Source: an uncultured Schlesneria sp. | GTDB lineage: Bacteria > Planctomycetota > Planctomycetia > Planctomycetales > Planctomycetaceae | Length of the DNA: 64,000 nt | Direction of reading: 5' to 3' | Assembly (NCBI GenBank): GCA_903858935.1 | Contig: CAIOKO010000176.1 | Span: 1-64,000, forward strand | Shown here: positions 46,844 to 55,210 of the stretch, piece by piece | Layout of the letters: the number at the start of each line of letters is the position of its first letter | How positions within the stretch are numbered: the stretch's first letter is position 1 | The notes under the pieces: model-generated | Database searches by the model: none | What the model was told of the DNA's origin: nothing | The model's input: only the letters and a program-made list of their open reading frames with translations | Program-made: the position numbers and the translations under genes

Positions 46844-47638
46844 GTGAACCAGGCCCTGATTGACGAGATTGTGACGAGCGTGCTGGCTCAGCTTCAGCCT
46901 GCATCCGCACGTCCCGCCAGCGCGCCTCAGGTCAGGCCGCAACCGGTTCCTGCGTCGTCTTTACCGTTGGCGACGCCGGTGAATCCCGTTATCGCGTCAT
47001 CCGTTCCTCCAATTTCCACCGTGCCAGCCGCAGCTTCGCCGGTCGCGATTCCCGCAAAACCAGCCGCAGTCGAATTGATGGTTCCGGTCATCACGGCAGA
47101 TGTCCTCGAGCAATCAGTGCGAGCCGGGCAGTCGGTACGCATCGGACGTAATTCGATTTTGACTCCTTCGGCTCGCGATTGGCTGAATTCCAAACGGACA
47201 TCGTGGTCGCGACAAGACAAAGCCGGAGCAGGAGTCGCCGGAGGTCAAAGGGCCAAGTGGCAGGTCATTCTTCAAACTGTTACTCCGACAGTTCGATCGC
47301 TGCAAGACGGGCTTCGTCGACTGGCAGATGGCTGGAAGGTCGAAATCGTGGGCCAACCGCTCGAAGCTGCGGTTCTGGCAACGAGTCTGGTGAGTACCGC
47401 TGAATGCGATGGCGTGGTGATCTTCACCGAACAGGCGGATCTCATCGCCTGTAAGGCGAATCGTAACGAACGAGTTCGTGCCGCAGTGATGCAGAATCCA
47501 AAACAATGGGAACAGGTGGTGCGGTCGCTCGGTGCCAACGTTGTCTGTATCAGCCCGATTGGACGGACATTTATTGAACTGAGAAACCTGCTGCGTGACT
47601 GTGCCGGAACACGACCCCGGCCACCTGCAGGCCTGTGA
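46844..47638 (+). CDS. BMC cargo protein with degenerate RpiB-like domain
   Basis: The protein of about 264 residues starts at GTG with NQALIDEIVTSVLAQL, an amphipathic targeting helix like those of the other cargo. A Pro/Ala/Val-rich linker (about 18-65) follows. The C-terminal part (about 175-255) has 'CDGVVIFTEQADLIACKANRNERVRAAV' and 'SLGANVVCISPIGR', which resembles RpiB/LacAB ('GxxxCGTGxGMxxxANKxxGIRAA ... ANVLxLGxRxxG'). The RpiB active-site Cys (CGTG) is replaced by FTEQ, so isomerase activity is unlikely. The middle part is not recognised. It could be a structural or binding factor of the organelle. Start sites at 46832 (TTG) or upstream cannot be excluded. Confidence 0.65.
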   Translation: MNQALIDEIVTSVLAQLQPASARPASAPQVRPQPVPASSLPLATPVNPVIASSVPPISTVPAAASPVAIPAKPAAVELMVPVITADVLEQSVRAGQSVRIGRNSILTPSARDWLNSKRTSWSRQDKAGAGVAGGQRAKWQVILQTVTPTVRSLQDGLRRLADGWKVEIVGQPLEAAVLATSLVSTAECDGVVIFTEQADLIACKANRNERVRAAVMQNPKQWEQVVRSLGANVVCISPIGRTFIELRNLLRDCAGTRPRPPAGL

Positions 47639-47680
47639 GATAATGGCTCAAGAGAAGTTGATTGAATCAAAGGAAAGTGA

Positions 47681-47962
47681 ATGCGAGTCGGCGAGGTGAT
47701 CGGAAAGGTGACATTGTCCAGGTGCAGCCCGACAGTCTCGGGTGGTACGTGGCTTGTCGTCGTGCCGCTGAACGTTGCAGGACTTAAGGGAGACCCCGCC
47801 GGGCGTGATGAAGCCGTGATCGTCTATGACGAACTGGGAGCATCGCCAGGCTCAAAGATCGGATTCAGCGAAGGGGGAGAGGCGGCTAACCCGTTTGCTC
47901 CTGACTATAAACCGCTCGACGCCTACAACGCCTGTATTTTAGATACGATCGAAGTGGAATAA
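47681..47962 (+). CDS. BMC-P (EutN/CcmL) shell vertex protein 3
   Basis: This 93-residue protein has the BMC-P fold, starting MRVGEVIGKVTLSRCSPTV, with VVVPLNVAGLKGD and the acidic C-terminal end. It is the third pentamer gene of the operon. The sequence is divergent from the other two, and the gap to the upstream gene is 42 bases. Confidence 0.9.
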   Translation: MRVGEVIGKVTLSRCSPTVSGGTWLVVVPLNVAGLKGDPAGRDEAVIVYDELGASPGSKIGFSEGGEAANPFAPDYKPLDAYNACILDTIEVE

Positions 47963-47994
47963 CCGAAGATTGACGAGAAAAGGAAACGTAAAAA

Positions 47995-48903
47995 ATGTCC
48001 ACCCAATGGAATTCTGGTATTAATGATCGGAAGCTGAAAGAAGAGATCTGTGAGATCGGTCGTCGCGTCTACAACAAGGGATTCGCCGCTGCCAACGACG
48101 GAAATATTTCGATCCGCGTCGGTGAAAACGAAGTCCTTTGCTCGCCCACGATGATCTGTAAAGGTTTCATGACTCCCGACGATATTTGTGCCGTCGATAT
48201 GGAGGGGGTTCAGATCGCCGGTAAGAGAAAGCGGACCAGCGAAGTTCTGTTACATCTGGCGATCATGAAACATCGTCCAGACGTCAAGGCTGTCGTTCAC
48301 TGCCATCCGCCACATGCCACGGCGTTTGCAGTCGCTCGCGAACCGATTCCCCAATGTATTCTCCCCGAGATCGAAGTCTTCATGGGCGAAGTACCCATCG
48401 CCCCGTATGAGACGCCAGGTGGGCATGCCTTTGCCAATACCGTTGTGCCGTTCCTGGGGAATGGAACCAATACCATTATCCTGACAAACCACGGGACCGT
48501 GACGTTCGGAAAATCTCTGGAAGATGCGTATTGGAAAACCGAGATCCTCGATGCCTATTGCCGAATCCTGATTTTGGCAAAGCAGTTGGGCAAAGTGACG
48601 TACCTCAACGAACGTGAATCGGTCGAATTGCTTGATCTGAAGAAGAAACTTGGATTCGACGATCCTCGATTCCACGTCGAGAACTGCGACCTTTGCGGCA
48701 ATACGGCATTCCGAGATGGGTACAAAGAGAACAAGCTCGAACCAATCGCGTTTGAGCCACCACCTCAGTACGCCGGTTATCTTGAACGGCAAAAATCCGG
48801 TGTTACAACACCGGAAGCGAAGCCAGCCGCCAGTCCGGAAGTTGATACAGAATCGCTGGTCAGACTGATCACTGAACAAGTCCTTGCGGCGATGAACAAG
48901 TAG
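47995..48903 (+). CDS. Class II aldolase, deoxysugar-phosphate type, with C-terminal targeting peptide
   Basis: This 302-residue zinc aldolase is of the fuculose/rhamnulose-1-phosphate type. The catalytic Glu (E83) and zinc ligands H102, H104 (VVHCHPPHA) and H166 (NHGTVTFG) are in place. A linker (about residues 267-281) leads to a C-terminal amphipathic helix 'TESLVRLITEQVLAAMNK', a shell-targeting peptide. It would split the sugar phosphate to DHAP and lactaldehyde, which is then oxidised by the operon's aldehyde dehydrogenase. The role in L-fucose or L-rhamnose use follows the known planctomycete BMC. Confidence 0.92.
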   Translation: MSTQWNSGINDRKLKEEICEIGRRVYNKGFAAANDGNISIRVGENEVLCSPTMICKGFMTPDDICAVDMEGVQIAGKRKRTSEVLLHLAIMKHRPDVKAVVHCHPPHATAFAVAREPIPQCILPEIEVFMGEVPIAPYETPGGHAFANTVVPFLGNGTNTIILTNHGTVTFGKSLEDAYWKTEILDAYCRILILAKQLGKVTYLNERESVELLDLKKKLGFDDPRFHVENCDLCGNTAFRDGYKENKLEPIAFEPPPQYAGYLERQKSGVTTPEAKPAASPEVDTESLVRLITEQVLAAMNK

Positions 48904-48961
48904 GATTCATTATTCGACCAGTTTTTCGGTGGTGCAAACCACCGTGATGAGAGAGGTTATT

Positions 48962-49885
48962 ATGAAAGTCAGTATCATCGGCGGGGGCGGTCTGGTCGGT
49001 TCGTGCGCGGGGTTCGCTCTGCAAGCGGGCAAGATCGTGCGGCATATTCATCTTGTCGACGTGAATCAGGAAGCGTGCGAAGGTCAGGCATTAGACCTGT
49101 TGCACGGAGCCAGCATTCTGGCCGATCAGAAAATCACTTCCGGTGACATGAAATCATGTTCCGACAGCGACGTTGTCGTGATTACCGCTGGCCTTCGGCG
49201 CAAACCTGATGAAAGTCGCCTGGACCTCATCAACCGTAACGTGGTTTTGTTCCGCGGGATTCTGACAGAACTGAAATCGAGTGGTCTCCGTAAGGATGCC
49301 ATCGTTTTCGTCGTTTCCAATCCCGTTGACGTTTTGACATACCTGGCGATTAAAGAACTCGGTCTTCCCGCATCTCAGGTGATTGGTCTGGGGACCGTGC
49401 TTGATACGACTCGGTTGAGAAGCATGCTGGCACAGCGGCTCGATGTTCCTCCGACGCAGGTTGACGTCACGATTTACGGTGAACATGGAGACAGCATGGT
49501 TCCAATCTGGTCTGCCGCTCAGATCGCCGGACTGCCGCTCGATAAATATCCTGGCGTAAATTCTCAATTGATTGCCGACGTCGAAAAGAAGACTCGGGGA
49601 AGCGGTGCCGAAGTGATCAAGAAGAAGGGTGGAGCCGGCTTCGCAGTGGGTGTTTCGATTGCCGACGTCGTGCATGCCATCGCTTTGGATCAACGTCGGA
49701 TTCTTCCCGTCTCTTCGTTACAATCAGGAGCTTATGGTCTGCGCGATGTGGCGATTTCTGTTCCGACCGTGATCGGACGAAAGGGAGTCCTCGGTGTGAT
49801 TGAAGTCGAGCTGTGGCCGAAAGAAAAGATGGCTCTTCAAAAATCGGGCAGTGTGTTGCGTGAGACCATTGAGAAAGTCCTGTAA
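48962..49885 (+). CDS. L-lactate/malate dehydrogenase-family protein of the BMC operon
   Basis: This 307-residue protein has the LDH/MDH fold, with GGGGLVGSCAGFAL (NAD-binding), substrate-contact TAGLRRKPDESR, catalytic D147/R150 region and H175 (GEHGDSMVP). The residue just before K-P is R80, the position that is Gln in lactate and Arg in malate dehydrogenases. This predicts malate/oxaloacetate specificity. The known BMC model needs a lactate dehydrogenase to reoxidise NADH or use lactate, so a malate-type enzyme is unexpected. I start at the ATG at 48962, which has GAGAGG nearby; a GTG at 48929 is in frame. Confidence 0.88.
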   Translation: MKVSIIGGGGLVGSCAGFALQAGKIVRHIHLVDVNQEACEGQALDLLHGASILADQKITSGDMKSCSDSDVVVITAGLRRKPDESRLDLINRNVVLFRGILTELKSSGLRKDAIVFVVSNPVDVLTYLAIKELGLPASQVIGLGTVLDTTRLRSMLAQRLDVPPTQVDVTIYGEHGDSMVPIWSAAQIAGLPLDKYPGVNSQLIADVEKKTRGSGAEVIKKKGGAGFAVGVSIADVVHAIALDQRRILPVSSLQSGAYGLRDVAISVPTVIGRKGVLGVIEVELWPKEKMALQKSGSVLRETIEKVL

Positions 49886-49986
49886 CTATCTCGAGGAACT
49901 TGACATTGCCAGTGTCACAAAAGATCCTTGGGTTGATGGAGCGGAGCTCCTAACAAACCGCAGGTCGCGGAACTCGAGGTTTATGC

Positions 49987-51060
49987 GTGTCATTGTTTCG
50001 TTCATTTCGACGTAACCGGAAGACCGTGGGGCGGGACGAGCAAATCGTCTTGTATCCCTCGTTCGCTTCACGCACACCAGACGGTCGTTCATGGTCGTTG
50101 ATCGTGCAAGGCTGCGTGTTTGATCCCCGCCTGCCGTGGTTCCGGCGTTCGCCTGTGATGGGATTAATCCAGCGGGCGATGCGCATTGATCGTTCGGCCG
50201 ACGAATATTTTCGCCAGCGGATGCGGCAATTTTTGATGTCAGGTTTGAAAGGGCGCTTGGTCAACGTCTTGATCGGAGACCGTGAATTTCCCGTTGCCGA
50301 ATCCGATTACATGGGCCTGTTCAAAGGGACTGTGGAAGTCCCGGACGAATTCGCATCGAGACTGGCTCAATCAATCGAGAACAGCGGCCGCTGGTTAGGA
50401 TGTCAGGCCGTATTGAATGCCCCTGATGAGCGTGAATTTGCTGGCAGGCTGCAATTGATTGAGCCGACCGGGGTTTCGATCATCTCGGATGTTGATGATA
50501 CGATTAAGCACAGTAACGTCAGCAACCGACGTGACCTGTTCCGAAACACCTTTGCCAAACGCTTTGTTCCGGTGACGGGAATGCCAGAGCTTTATCGCGA
50601 TTGTGCGATCGCAGGTGCCGTCTTTCATTTTGTTTCAGGAAGCCCCTGGCAGCTTTACGAACCATTGCACGAATTCTGCCGGACGGAAGGCTATCCCTGC
50701 GGCTCGTTTCATCTGAAACGCTTCCGGTTTCGTGAAGCCGCGAAAAAGCTGCGGAAGTCACCTCAGAAAGCCTATAAGCGAACCGCCATCGAACCGATCT
50801 TGCTCGCGTTTCCCCAGCGTCGTTTTGTTTTGATCGGTGATTCAGGCGAACAGGACCCGGATATCTACGGCAGTTTTTTGCGAGAATTTCCCGAACAGAT
50901 CATCGGCGTCTTTATCCGGGCCATCCGGGGCGAATCACGAGAAACAGAACGTATCCGAAACGCGTTCGAGGGGACTGACCCTGCGAAATGGTCACTGTAC
51001 GTGAATCCGGACGAGATTCGAGCCGAAGTTTCGCGTCTTGTATCAATCGGTCATTCCTGA
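49987..51060 (+). CDS. App1-family phosphatidate phosphatase-like protein
   Basis: The 357-residue protein has the DUF2183 catalytic domain of App1. The HAD-type motif DVDDTIK (about residues 167-173) holds the nucleophile, and FVLIGDSGEQDPD near the C terminus supplies other HAD motifs. The N-terminal part (about residues 1-160) is a beta-rich accessory domain. It could dephosphorylate phosphatidate in lipid turnover. The GTG start has GAGG seven bases upstream. The C-terminal ten bases overlap the end of the convergent gene. It is not clearly part of the BMC operon, although 101 bases from its last gene. Confidence 0.82.
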   Translation: MSLFRSFRRNRKTVGRDEQIVLYPSFASRTPDGRSWSLIVQGCVFDPRLPWFRRSPVMGLIQRAMRIDRSADEYFRQRMRQFLMSGLKGRLVNVLIGDREFPVAESDYMGLFKGTVEVPDEFASRLAQSIENSGRWLGCQAVLNAPDEREFAGRLQLIEPTGVSIISDVDDTIKHSNVSNRRDLFRNTFAKRFVPVTGMPELYRDCAIAGAVFHFVSGSPWQLYEPLHEFCRTEGYPCGSFHLKRFRFREAAKKLRKSPQKAYKRTAIEPILLAFPQRRFVLIGDSGEQDPDIYGSFLREFPEQIIGVFIRAIRGESRETERIRNAFEGTDPAKWSLYVNPDEIRAEVSRLVSIGHS

Positions 51061-53312
51061 AATTTCATCAGCTTTCGGTAGGCGACGAAGTCATCCTTTT
51101 CCGGAACGATGATTACAAGCAGCCAGGCTTTGGGGTCGCTCGAATCCAAGAGCGGCAGGTCATCCCCGACTGTGCCCCCTTTGGGGCTTGTTTGTTTAAT
51201 TAACGCGAATGTCCCCTGATCGACTGAAGCGACCGAAGCTTGGAATATCCAGCGGAGAAGTTCTGGTTCATTCAGCATCTCCGTCGCCACTCGGTCTTGT
51301 GGCACCCCCGGCACCTGAAAGTTGTTAATCACCTGCATGGACATTCCGGCAGGTCTTGCAGAACGCCAACGTTGTGAATGATCGTAGGCCCAACGGTCTT
51401 TACCGTTGAAACAAGCCACCATGGCTTGTTCACCCCAGCGTGCTTTTGCGAGATTGACAAGCTTCTGGGGAACCTGGTGACTCTGCATCGGCTGCGATTC
51501 TGCAATTGTCAGATCGAATTCTGACCAGTCGACTTCAGGGCTTGCTGCCGATCCTGGAATTGACATCAGACGATTGATTTGAGGCGTCCATTTTGCAAGG
51601 TCCTGTGTCGCGGCGAACTGGGTCGGGATGCGTCCCTGAACTTGAGTCGTCAATTGCCGAATTGGAGCATCACTTGGCGGGACGGTCGATACCGGGCCCG
51701 GTCCCTGAAAATTGATGACGCGACCGTTTTGAATGACGACCCCCGGTCCACCACCCGCCCAGAGCTGTGAATTGCGGTCAAGCGACGAACCGGTACTCAG
51801 TGGTGTGAACAACCCTTTTTCCACGTCCGTTGTCACTTGATGAGTTGAAGCCACGAACAGAAGCTCAAATCGATTCGTGCGAACGATCTCACCCGATTGG
51901 CTGAGGTCTCGAAGGACGAGAGCACGTCGGGTTTCTGCTGCGGACATATAGTTGTTTGACAACCAGACCGTCAGTGCTGTTACTCCCAAGGTCGCGATGG
52001 GAAATGTCAACCACGTCAGCTTTCTTAATCGTAACCAGCCCAGACCAAAATAATCCCCAGGGCCAATCAGGCAGACGAATGCGGTCAGAATGGCTGTCAG
52101 CAGTGACAGTGGCACCATTCGAACCCCTTCGGGCATTAAGCGATCAAGCAACTGGTCCGACCGAAGCGATGTTCGAGTGAAAAGTGCGGATGCTAATCCC
52201 CATTGGTCGGAGTTCGGGCGACTTGTTGTCGTCGGTCGGCCGTCAGTACCAACGATCTGCCACGATACGTCAGGCTTTGGAACCGGTTGAAACCGCCATT
52301 TCCACAGCGGGCCAGCAATCGCCCGCCAGTTCTCCATGGGAACAGTAATCTCTTGATCTGGATTTTCAGTTCGAATCACGACATCACCCAGTCCACACTT
52401 GATGGCCATCGCTGTGACATCGTCTGGAACGGTATCGGCAGGTAACCTTCCGGTACTGTCCGCTAAGAATTGGATTTCTTGATGATCGTCTTTTGTCAGG
52501 CTTCGGAGAAAATCAAGATGGTAAGGTTCTAACACTCCGTTGGGTTCAACGTACAGGCTTCCTCCCGCCCTGATCCATGCCAGCAGTCCTTCGAGCTGAG
52601 GTTTTCGGAGATTTCGAAATTCGTCATTCAGTAGAATCACCATGTCATAGCCGCAGTAGGCGAGCGGTTCTGATGGAAAATCAGCAGGGTCGATCGACGC
52701 CAGGAATGTTTGCACATGCTCAGTCTCATCAAATGTGATCTGGCCGCCTGGCAATTTCTGGCTGCTTGGCAAAACGGGAACCAGGTTCTCAAACTTCAAG
52801 CGTTCGATCACCTTGTCGCGTTGAGGCGACTTTTTGCGAACGGTACGTGATTCACCAGCAAGACAGACGAAAACTGACTTTGTCGAAAAAGGGACTCGCA
52901 GAAGCTGTTGACCAAGTTCACCGGAATACTTCTTCCCTCGAAACGAGATGTCGACGTAAAGCCGATCGACCGTCTGAGCGCAATTCACTGCGGGGAGCAT
53001 GACGCGGATGCGTTGCTCAGGGCCGTTCAACGTCACCTCTTCCGTTTCCACGGTTGCAAACTGAAAACCTTCAGAATGCACAACGAACCGAAATTTGCCG
53101 GTGACCAGCCCCTTGTCCTGAATCTTGACATCCCACCAGGTCAGCATCGGTCGCCCAATTGCAACTGAAGGCTGCATCGTCGACGATTCGATCGTCAATG
53201 GCTTTATCTGAGCAAACGCCTTCGACCCCTGAAGCGTGAGGCTGATCGCAAGAAACAGCATGAACCGTCTGACGCCGGAAGCAGCAAATGATCGATCATG
53301 ATCGGCCAACAT
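51051..53312 (-). CDS. Large membrane protein, unknown function
   Basis: This 753-residue protein has an N-terminal signal or anchor helix (about residues 18-35), a beta-rich secreted domain (about 40-190), a class I amidotransferase-like segment (about 200-290, 'DYDMVILLNDEFRNLRKPQLEGLLAWIRAGGSL') and two hydrophobic helices near residues 405-450. A C-terminal part with 'WKDRW...SQRW' follows. The amidotransferase-like segment is of the kind seen in planctomycete membrane proteins next to von Willebrand-type domains. No catalytic Cys is evident. The stop overlaps the convergent App1-like gene by ten bases. Confidence 0.65.
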   Translation of the reverse strand: MLADHDRSFAASGVRRFMLFLAISLTLQGSKAFAQIKPLTIESSTMQPSVAIGRPMLTWWDVKIQDKGLVTGKFRFVVHSEGFQFATVETEEVTLNGPEQRIRVMLPAVNCAQTVDRLYVDISFRGKKYSGELGQQLLRVPFSTKSVFVCLAGESRTVRKKSPQRDKVIERLKFENLVPVLPSSQKLPGGQITFDETEHVQTFLASIDPADFPSEPLAYCGYDMVILLNDEFRNLRKPQLEGLLAWIRAGGSLYVEPNGVLEPYHLDFLRSLTKDDHQEIQFLADSTGRLPADTVPDDVTAMAIKCGLGDVVIRTENPDQEITVPMENWRAIAGPLWKWRFQPVPKPDVSWQIVGTDGRPTTTSRPNSDQWGLASALFTRTSLRSDQLLDRLMPEGVRMVPLSLLTAILTAFVCLIGPGDYFGLGWLRLRKLTWLTFPIATLGVTALTVWLSNNYMSAAETRRALVLRDLSQSGEIVRTNRFELLFVASTHQVTTDVEKGLFTPLSTGSSLDRNSQLWAGGGPGVVIQNGRVINFQGPGPVSTVPPSDAPIRQLTTQVQGRIPTQFAATQDLAKWTPQINRLMSIPGSAASPEVDWSEFDLTIAESQPMQSHQVPQKLVNLAKARWGEQAMVACFNGKDRWAYDHSQRWRSARPAGMSMQVINNFQVPGVPQDRVATEMLNEPELLRWIFQASVASVDQGTFALIKQTSPKGGTVGDDLPLLDSSDPKAWLLVIIVPEKDDFVAYRKLMKFQE

Positions 53313-53410
53313 TTGAGAGTCATTCCTGACAAGTGGTTTCGCTGAGAAATGATGGAATCGATTCTACCGTTGCTTGTCGCACATTTCATTAACGCCAATT
53401 GACCACGTGG

Positions 53411-53429
53411 CCGACGCTGCTAGCGTCGG
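53411..53429. repeat. Palindromic repeat 'ccgacgct-gct-agcgtcgg'
   Basis: A perfect 8-bp stem with three-base loop. A near-identical element occurs at 59907-59925 with loop gcc, and a variant 'ccgatgct-agc-agcatcgg' at 59880-59898. The three copies point to a short interspersed palindromic family in this genome. Confidence 0.6.
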
Positions 53430-53594
53430 AAGAGATCTGAAAAAACATCACGTCTTCCGATGCAGCAACACACGGTCTGTGTCTCTGCCAAAAAGCACTC
53501 CAATTGACGCAATCAAGACATTTTGACATTGTATTCCTGTGTGAATCAGACACGCAAGACCCTTGTGAAGATCGTCGATCCGTCTGGGGGAATC

Positions 53595-54089
53595 ATGGGC
53601 GAGTTTTTTCGAGGGTGGAAGAGAAAAACCGGAATGCTGACGCTGGTTCTGGCGTGTGTGTTCATGGCAGGTTGGGTTCGGAGTTCGTTTTTCATCGAAG
53701 GTCTCGTGATTCCACTCGGGATGAAAAGTTCCGCATCGTTGGTGTCAAGTGATTCCTCACTGATCTGGCTGACGCAGCAAGGCGACGGTTTCTTTCCTTT
53801 CCCCAGCATCGTCTCCAGACGCTTCTCGGACATTGACGACCGCATATTTGAAAATCCATTATTTGAATGGCGCTGGAAGCGGTTTGGCTTTGGAATCGGT
53901 GCCAGCGTCGATGGGACAAAGCAAGTCGGCAATCAAATGATTCAAATGACACCCGGCACCGTGGCTGTTGTTCCCTGCTGGTCTGTCGTCATTCCATTGA
54001 CCCTCATCACCGCTTTACTGCTTCTCTCAAATTCTTGCAAATCGACCTCGAATAAAATCGTTGAACCGAATCCTGTTGAGAGAGCGTGA
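53595..54089 (+). CDS. WKRK-family membrane protein, tandem copy 1
   Basis: This 164-residue protein starts MGEFFRGWKRKTGMLTL. It has a signal-anchor helix (about residues 13-32), a polar middle part and a second transmembrane helix (about 125-148), then a polar tail. It is followed by two paralogues with the same opening and the same spacing: stop codon, three bases (atc), next ATG. The frame extends upstream, but the ATG at 53595 has GGGGGA four bases before it and matches the paralogues. The function is unknown; the family appears to be specific to planctomycetes. Confidence 0.72.
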   Translation: MGEFFRGWKRKTGMLTLVLACVFMAGWVRSSFFIEGLVIPLGMKSSASLVSSDSSLIWLTQQGDGFFPFPSIVSRRFSDIDDRIFENPLFEWRWKRFGFGIGASVDGTKQVGNQMIQMTPGTVAVVPCWSVVIPLTLITALLLLSNSCKSTSNKIVEPNPVERA

Positions 54090-54092
54090 ATC

Positions 54093-54590
54093 ATGGGCGA
54101 GTTCTTTCGCGGATGGAAACGGAAGGTTGGCTTCATGACGTTGATGATGGCGTTGGCATTGGCGGGTGGTTGGGTCAGGAGTGCTTTTGTTGAAGATTCA
54201 ATCGAGATTCCGACCGGAAGACATTCCTCGATATCATTGGTGTCCGGATACTCTCAACTCCTGCTAAAAGTTGATCTTCACCCTTGTAGTGATGACACCC
54301 TTCCGATACCAACTTGGAGAAGTGTCAAACTTTGGGGCGGCATCAGGTGGTATGACGATCTGCCAACGGTTTTCCAATGGGAGTGGAACGGGTTTGCACT
54401 TGCAGAAGTGCCATATCAGGAGCTGTTGGACGACGATTGGCAGGACTACCGTTCGACATATTACTTCGCCCCCTACTGGTCCATCACAATTCCATTGACC
54501 CTCGTCTCACTTTGGGTTCTGCTGTCAAAGCCTCGCCAATCATCCCCGAAGAAAATCCCTGAACCCATCACGGGCAAGGGAGGGGTGTGA
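54093..54590 (+). CDS. WKRK-family membrane protein, tandem copy 2
   Basis: The 165-residue protein starts MGEFFRGWKRKVGFMTLM and has the same two-helix layout (anchor about residues 12-31; second span about 130-148). The middle part is different in sequence from copy 1, so the ends are conserved and the loop varies. It starts three bases after copy 1. Confidence 0.72.
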   Translation: MGEFFRGWKRKVGFMTLMMALALAGGWVRSAFVEDSIEIPTGRHSSISLVSGYSQLLLKVDLHPCSDDTLPIPTWRSVKLWGGIRWYDDLPTVFQWEWNGFALAEVPYQELLDDDWQDYRSTYYFAPYWSITIPLTLVSLWVLLSKPRQSSPKKIPEPITGKGGV

Positions 54591-54593
54591 ATC

Positions 54594-55085
54594 ATGGGTG
54601 ATTTTTTCAAAGGATGGAAACGGAAAATCGGCATGGTGACGTTGCTGATGGCGTTGGTGCTGATGAACGGGTGGGCGCGGAGTCACACAATTCAAGACGA
54701 ACTGCTCATTCGGATTGGAAACCGATTCGAATACTCCTTTAGGTCATCCCCTTATGGTCTGGAATGGTCAGGTCGGAGATCAAATGGGGATCAGCCACCA
54801 ACTGACGGAAGTGAGGGGATTAAATACCAGATATGGAGATTTATCGCTCTCGACCAGTATCCCAATCTGTTTTGGTTTGAACGAGAGTGGCAATGGGACT
54901 TTTTCGGATTCCATTTCGGAGAAGGAACAAACCCCGTGCTCCCACGATATCGAGAGCATTATTGGATGGTCCCTTACTGGTCCATCACGATCCCTTTGAC
55001 CCTTCTTTCCGGCTGGCTCCTGATTTCAAAACATCGTCAACCCGAATGGCGCATATGTGAAGAAAGTCGAGCTGAAGGAACTTAA
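54594..55085 (+). CDS. WKRK-family membrane protein, tandem copy 3
   Basis: The 163-residue protein starts MGDFFKGWKRKIGMVTLL and again has an anchor helix and a second span ('YWSITIPLTLLSGWLLISK'), the best-conserved part among the three. The loop is aromatic and Arg-rich. It starts three bases after copy 2. The three genes seem to be one transcription unit that arose by tandem duplication. Confidence 0.72.
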   Translation: MGDFFKGWKRKIGMVTLLMALVLMNGWARSHTIQDELLIRIGNRFEYSFRSSPYGLEWSGRRSNGDQPPTDGSEGIKYQIWRFIALDQYPNLFWFEREWQWDFFGFHFGEGTNPVLPRYREHYWMVPYWSITIPLTLLSGWLLISKHRQPEWRICEESRAEGT

Positions 55086-55210
55086 GCAGCCGTTGCCAAA
55101 TTGTTCGATCATTCATGTGGGGCTCCGCAAACTGAAAAGCCCATCGTGATTGATTCCTATGAATTGGACCGAATCTGGAAACCCGTTACCGAGTACGTTA
55201 AATTTTCGGA

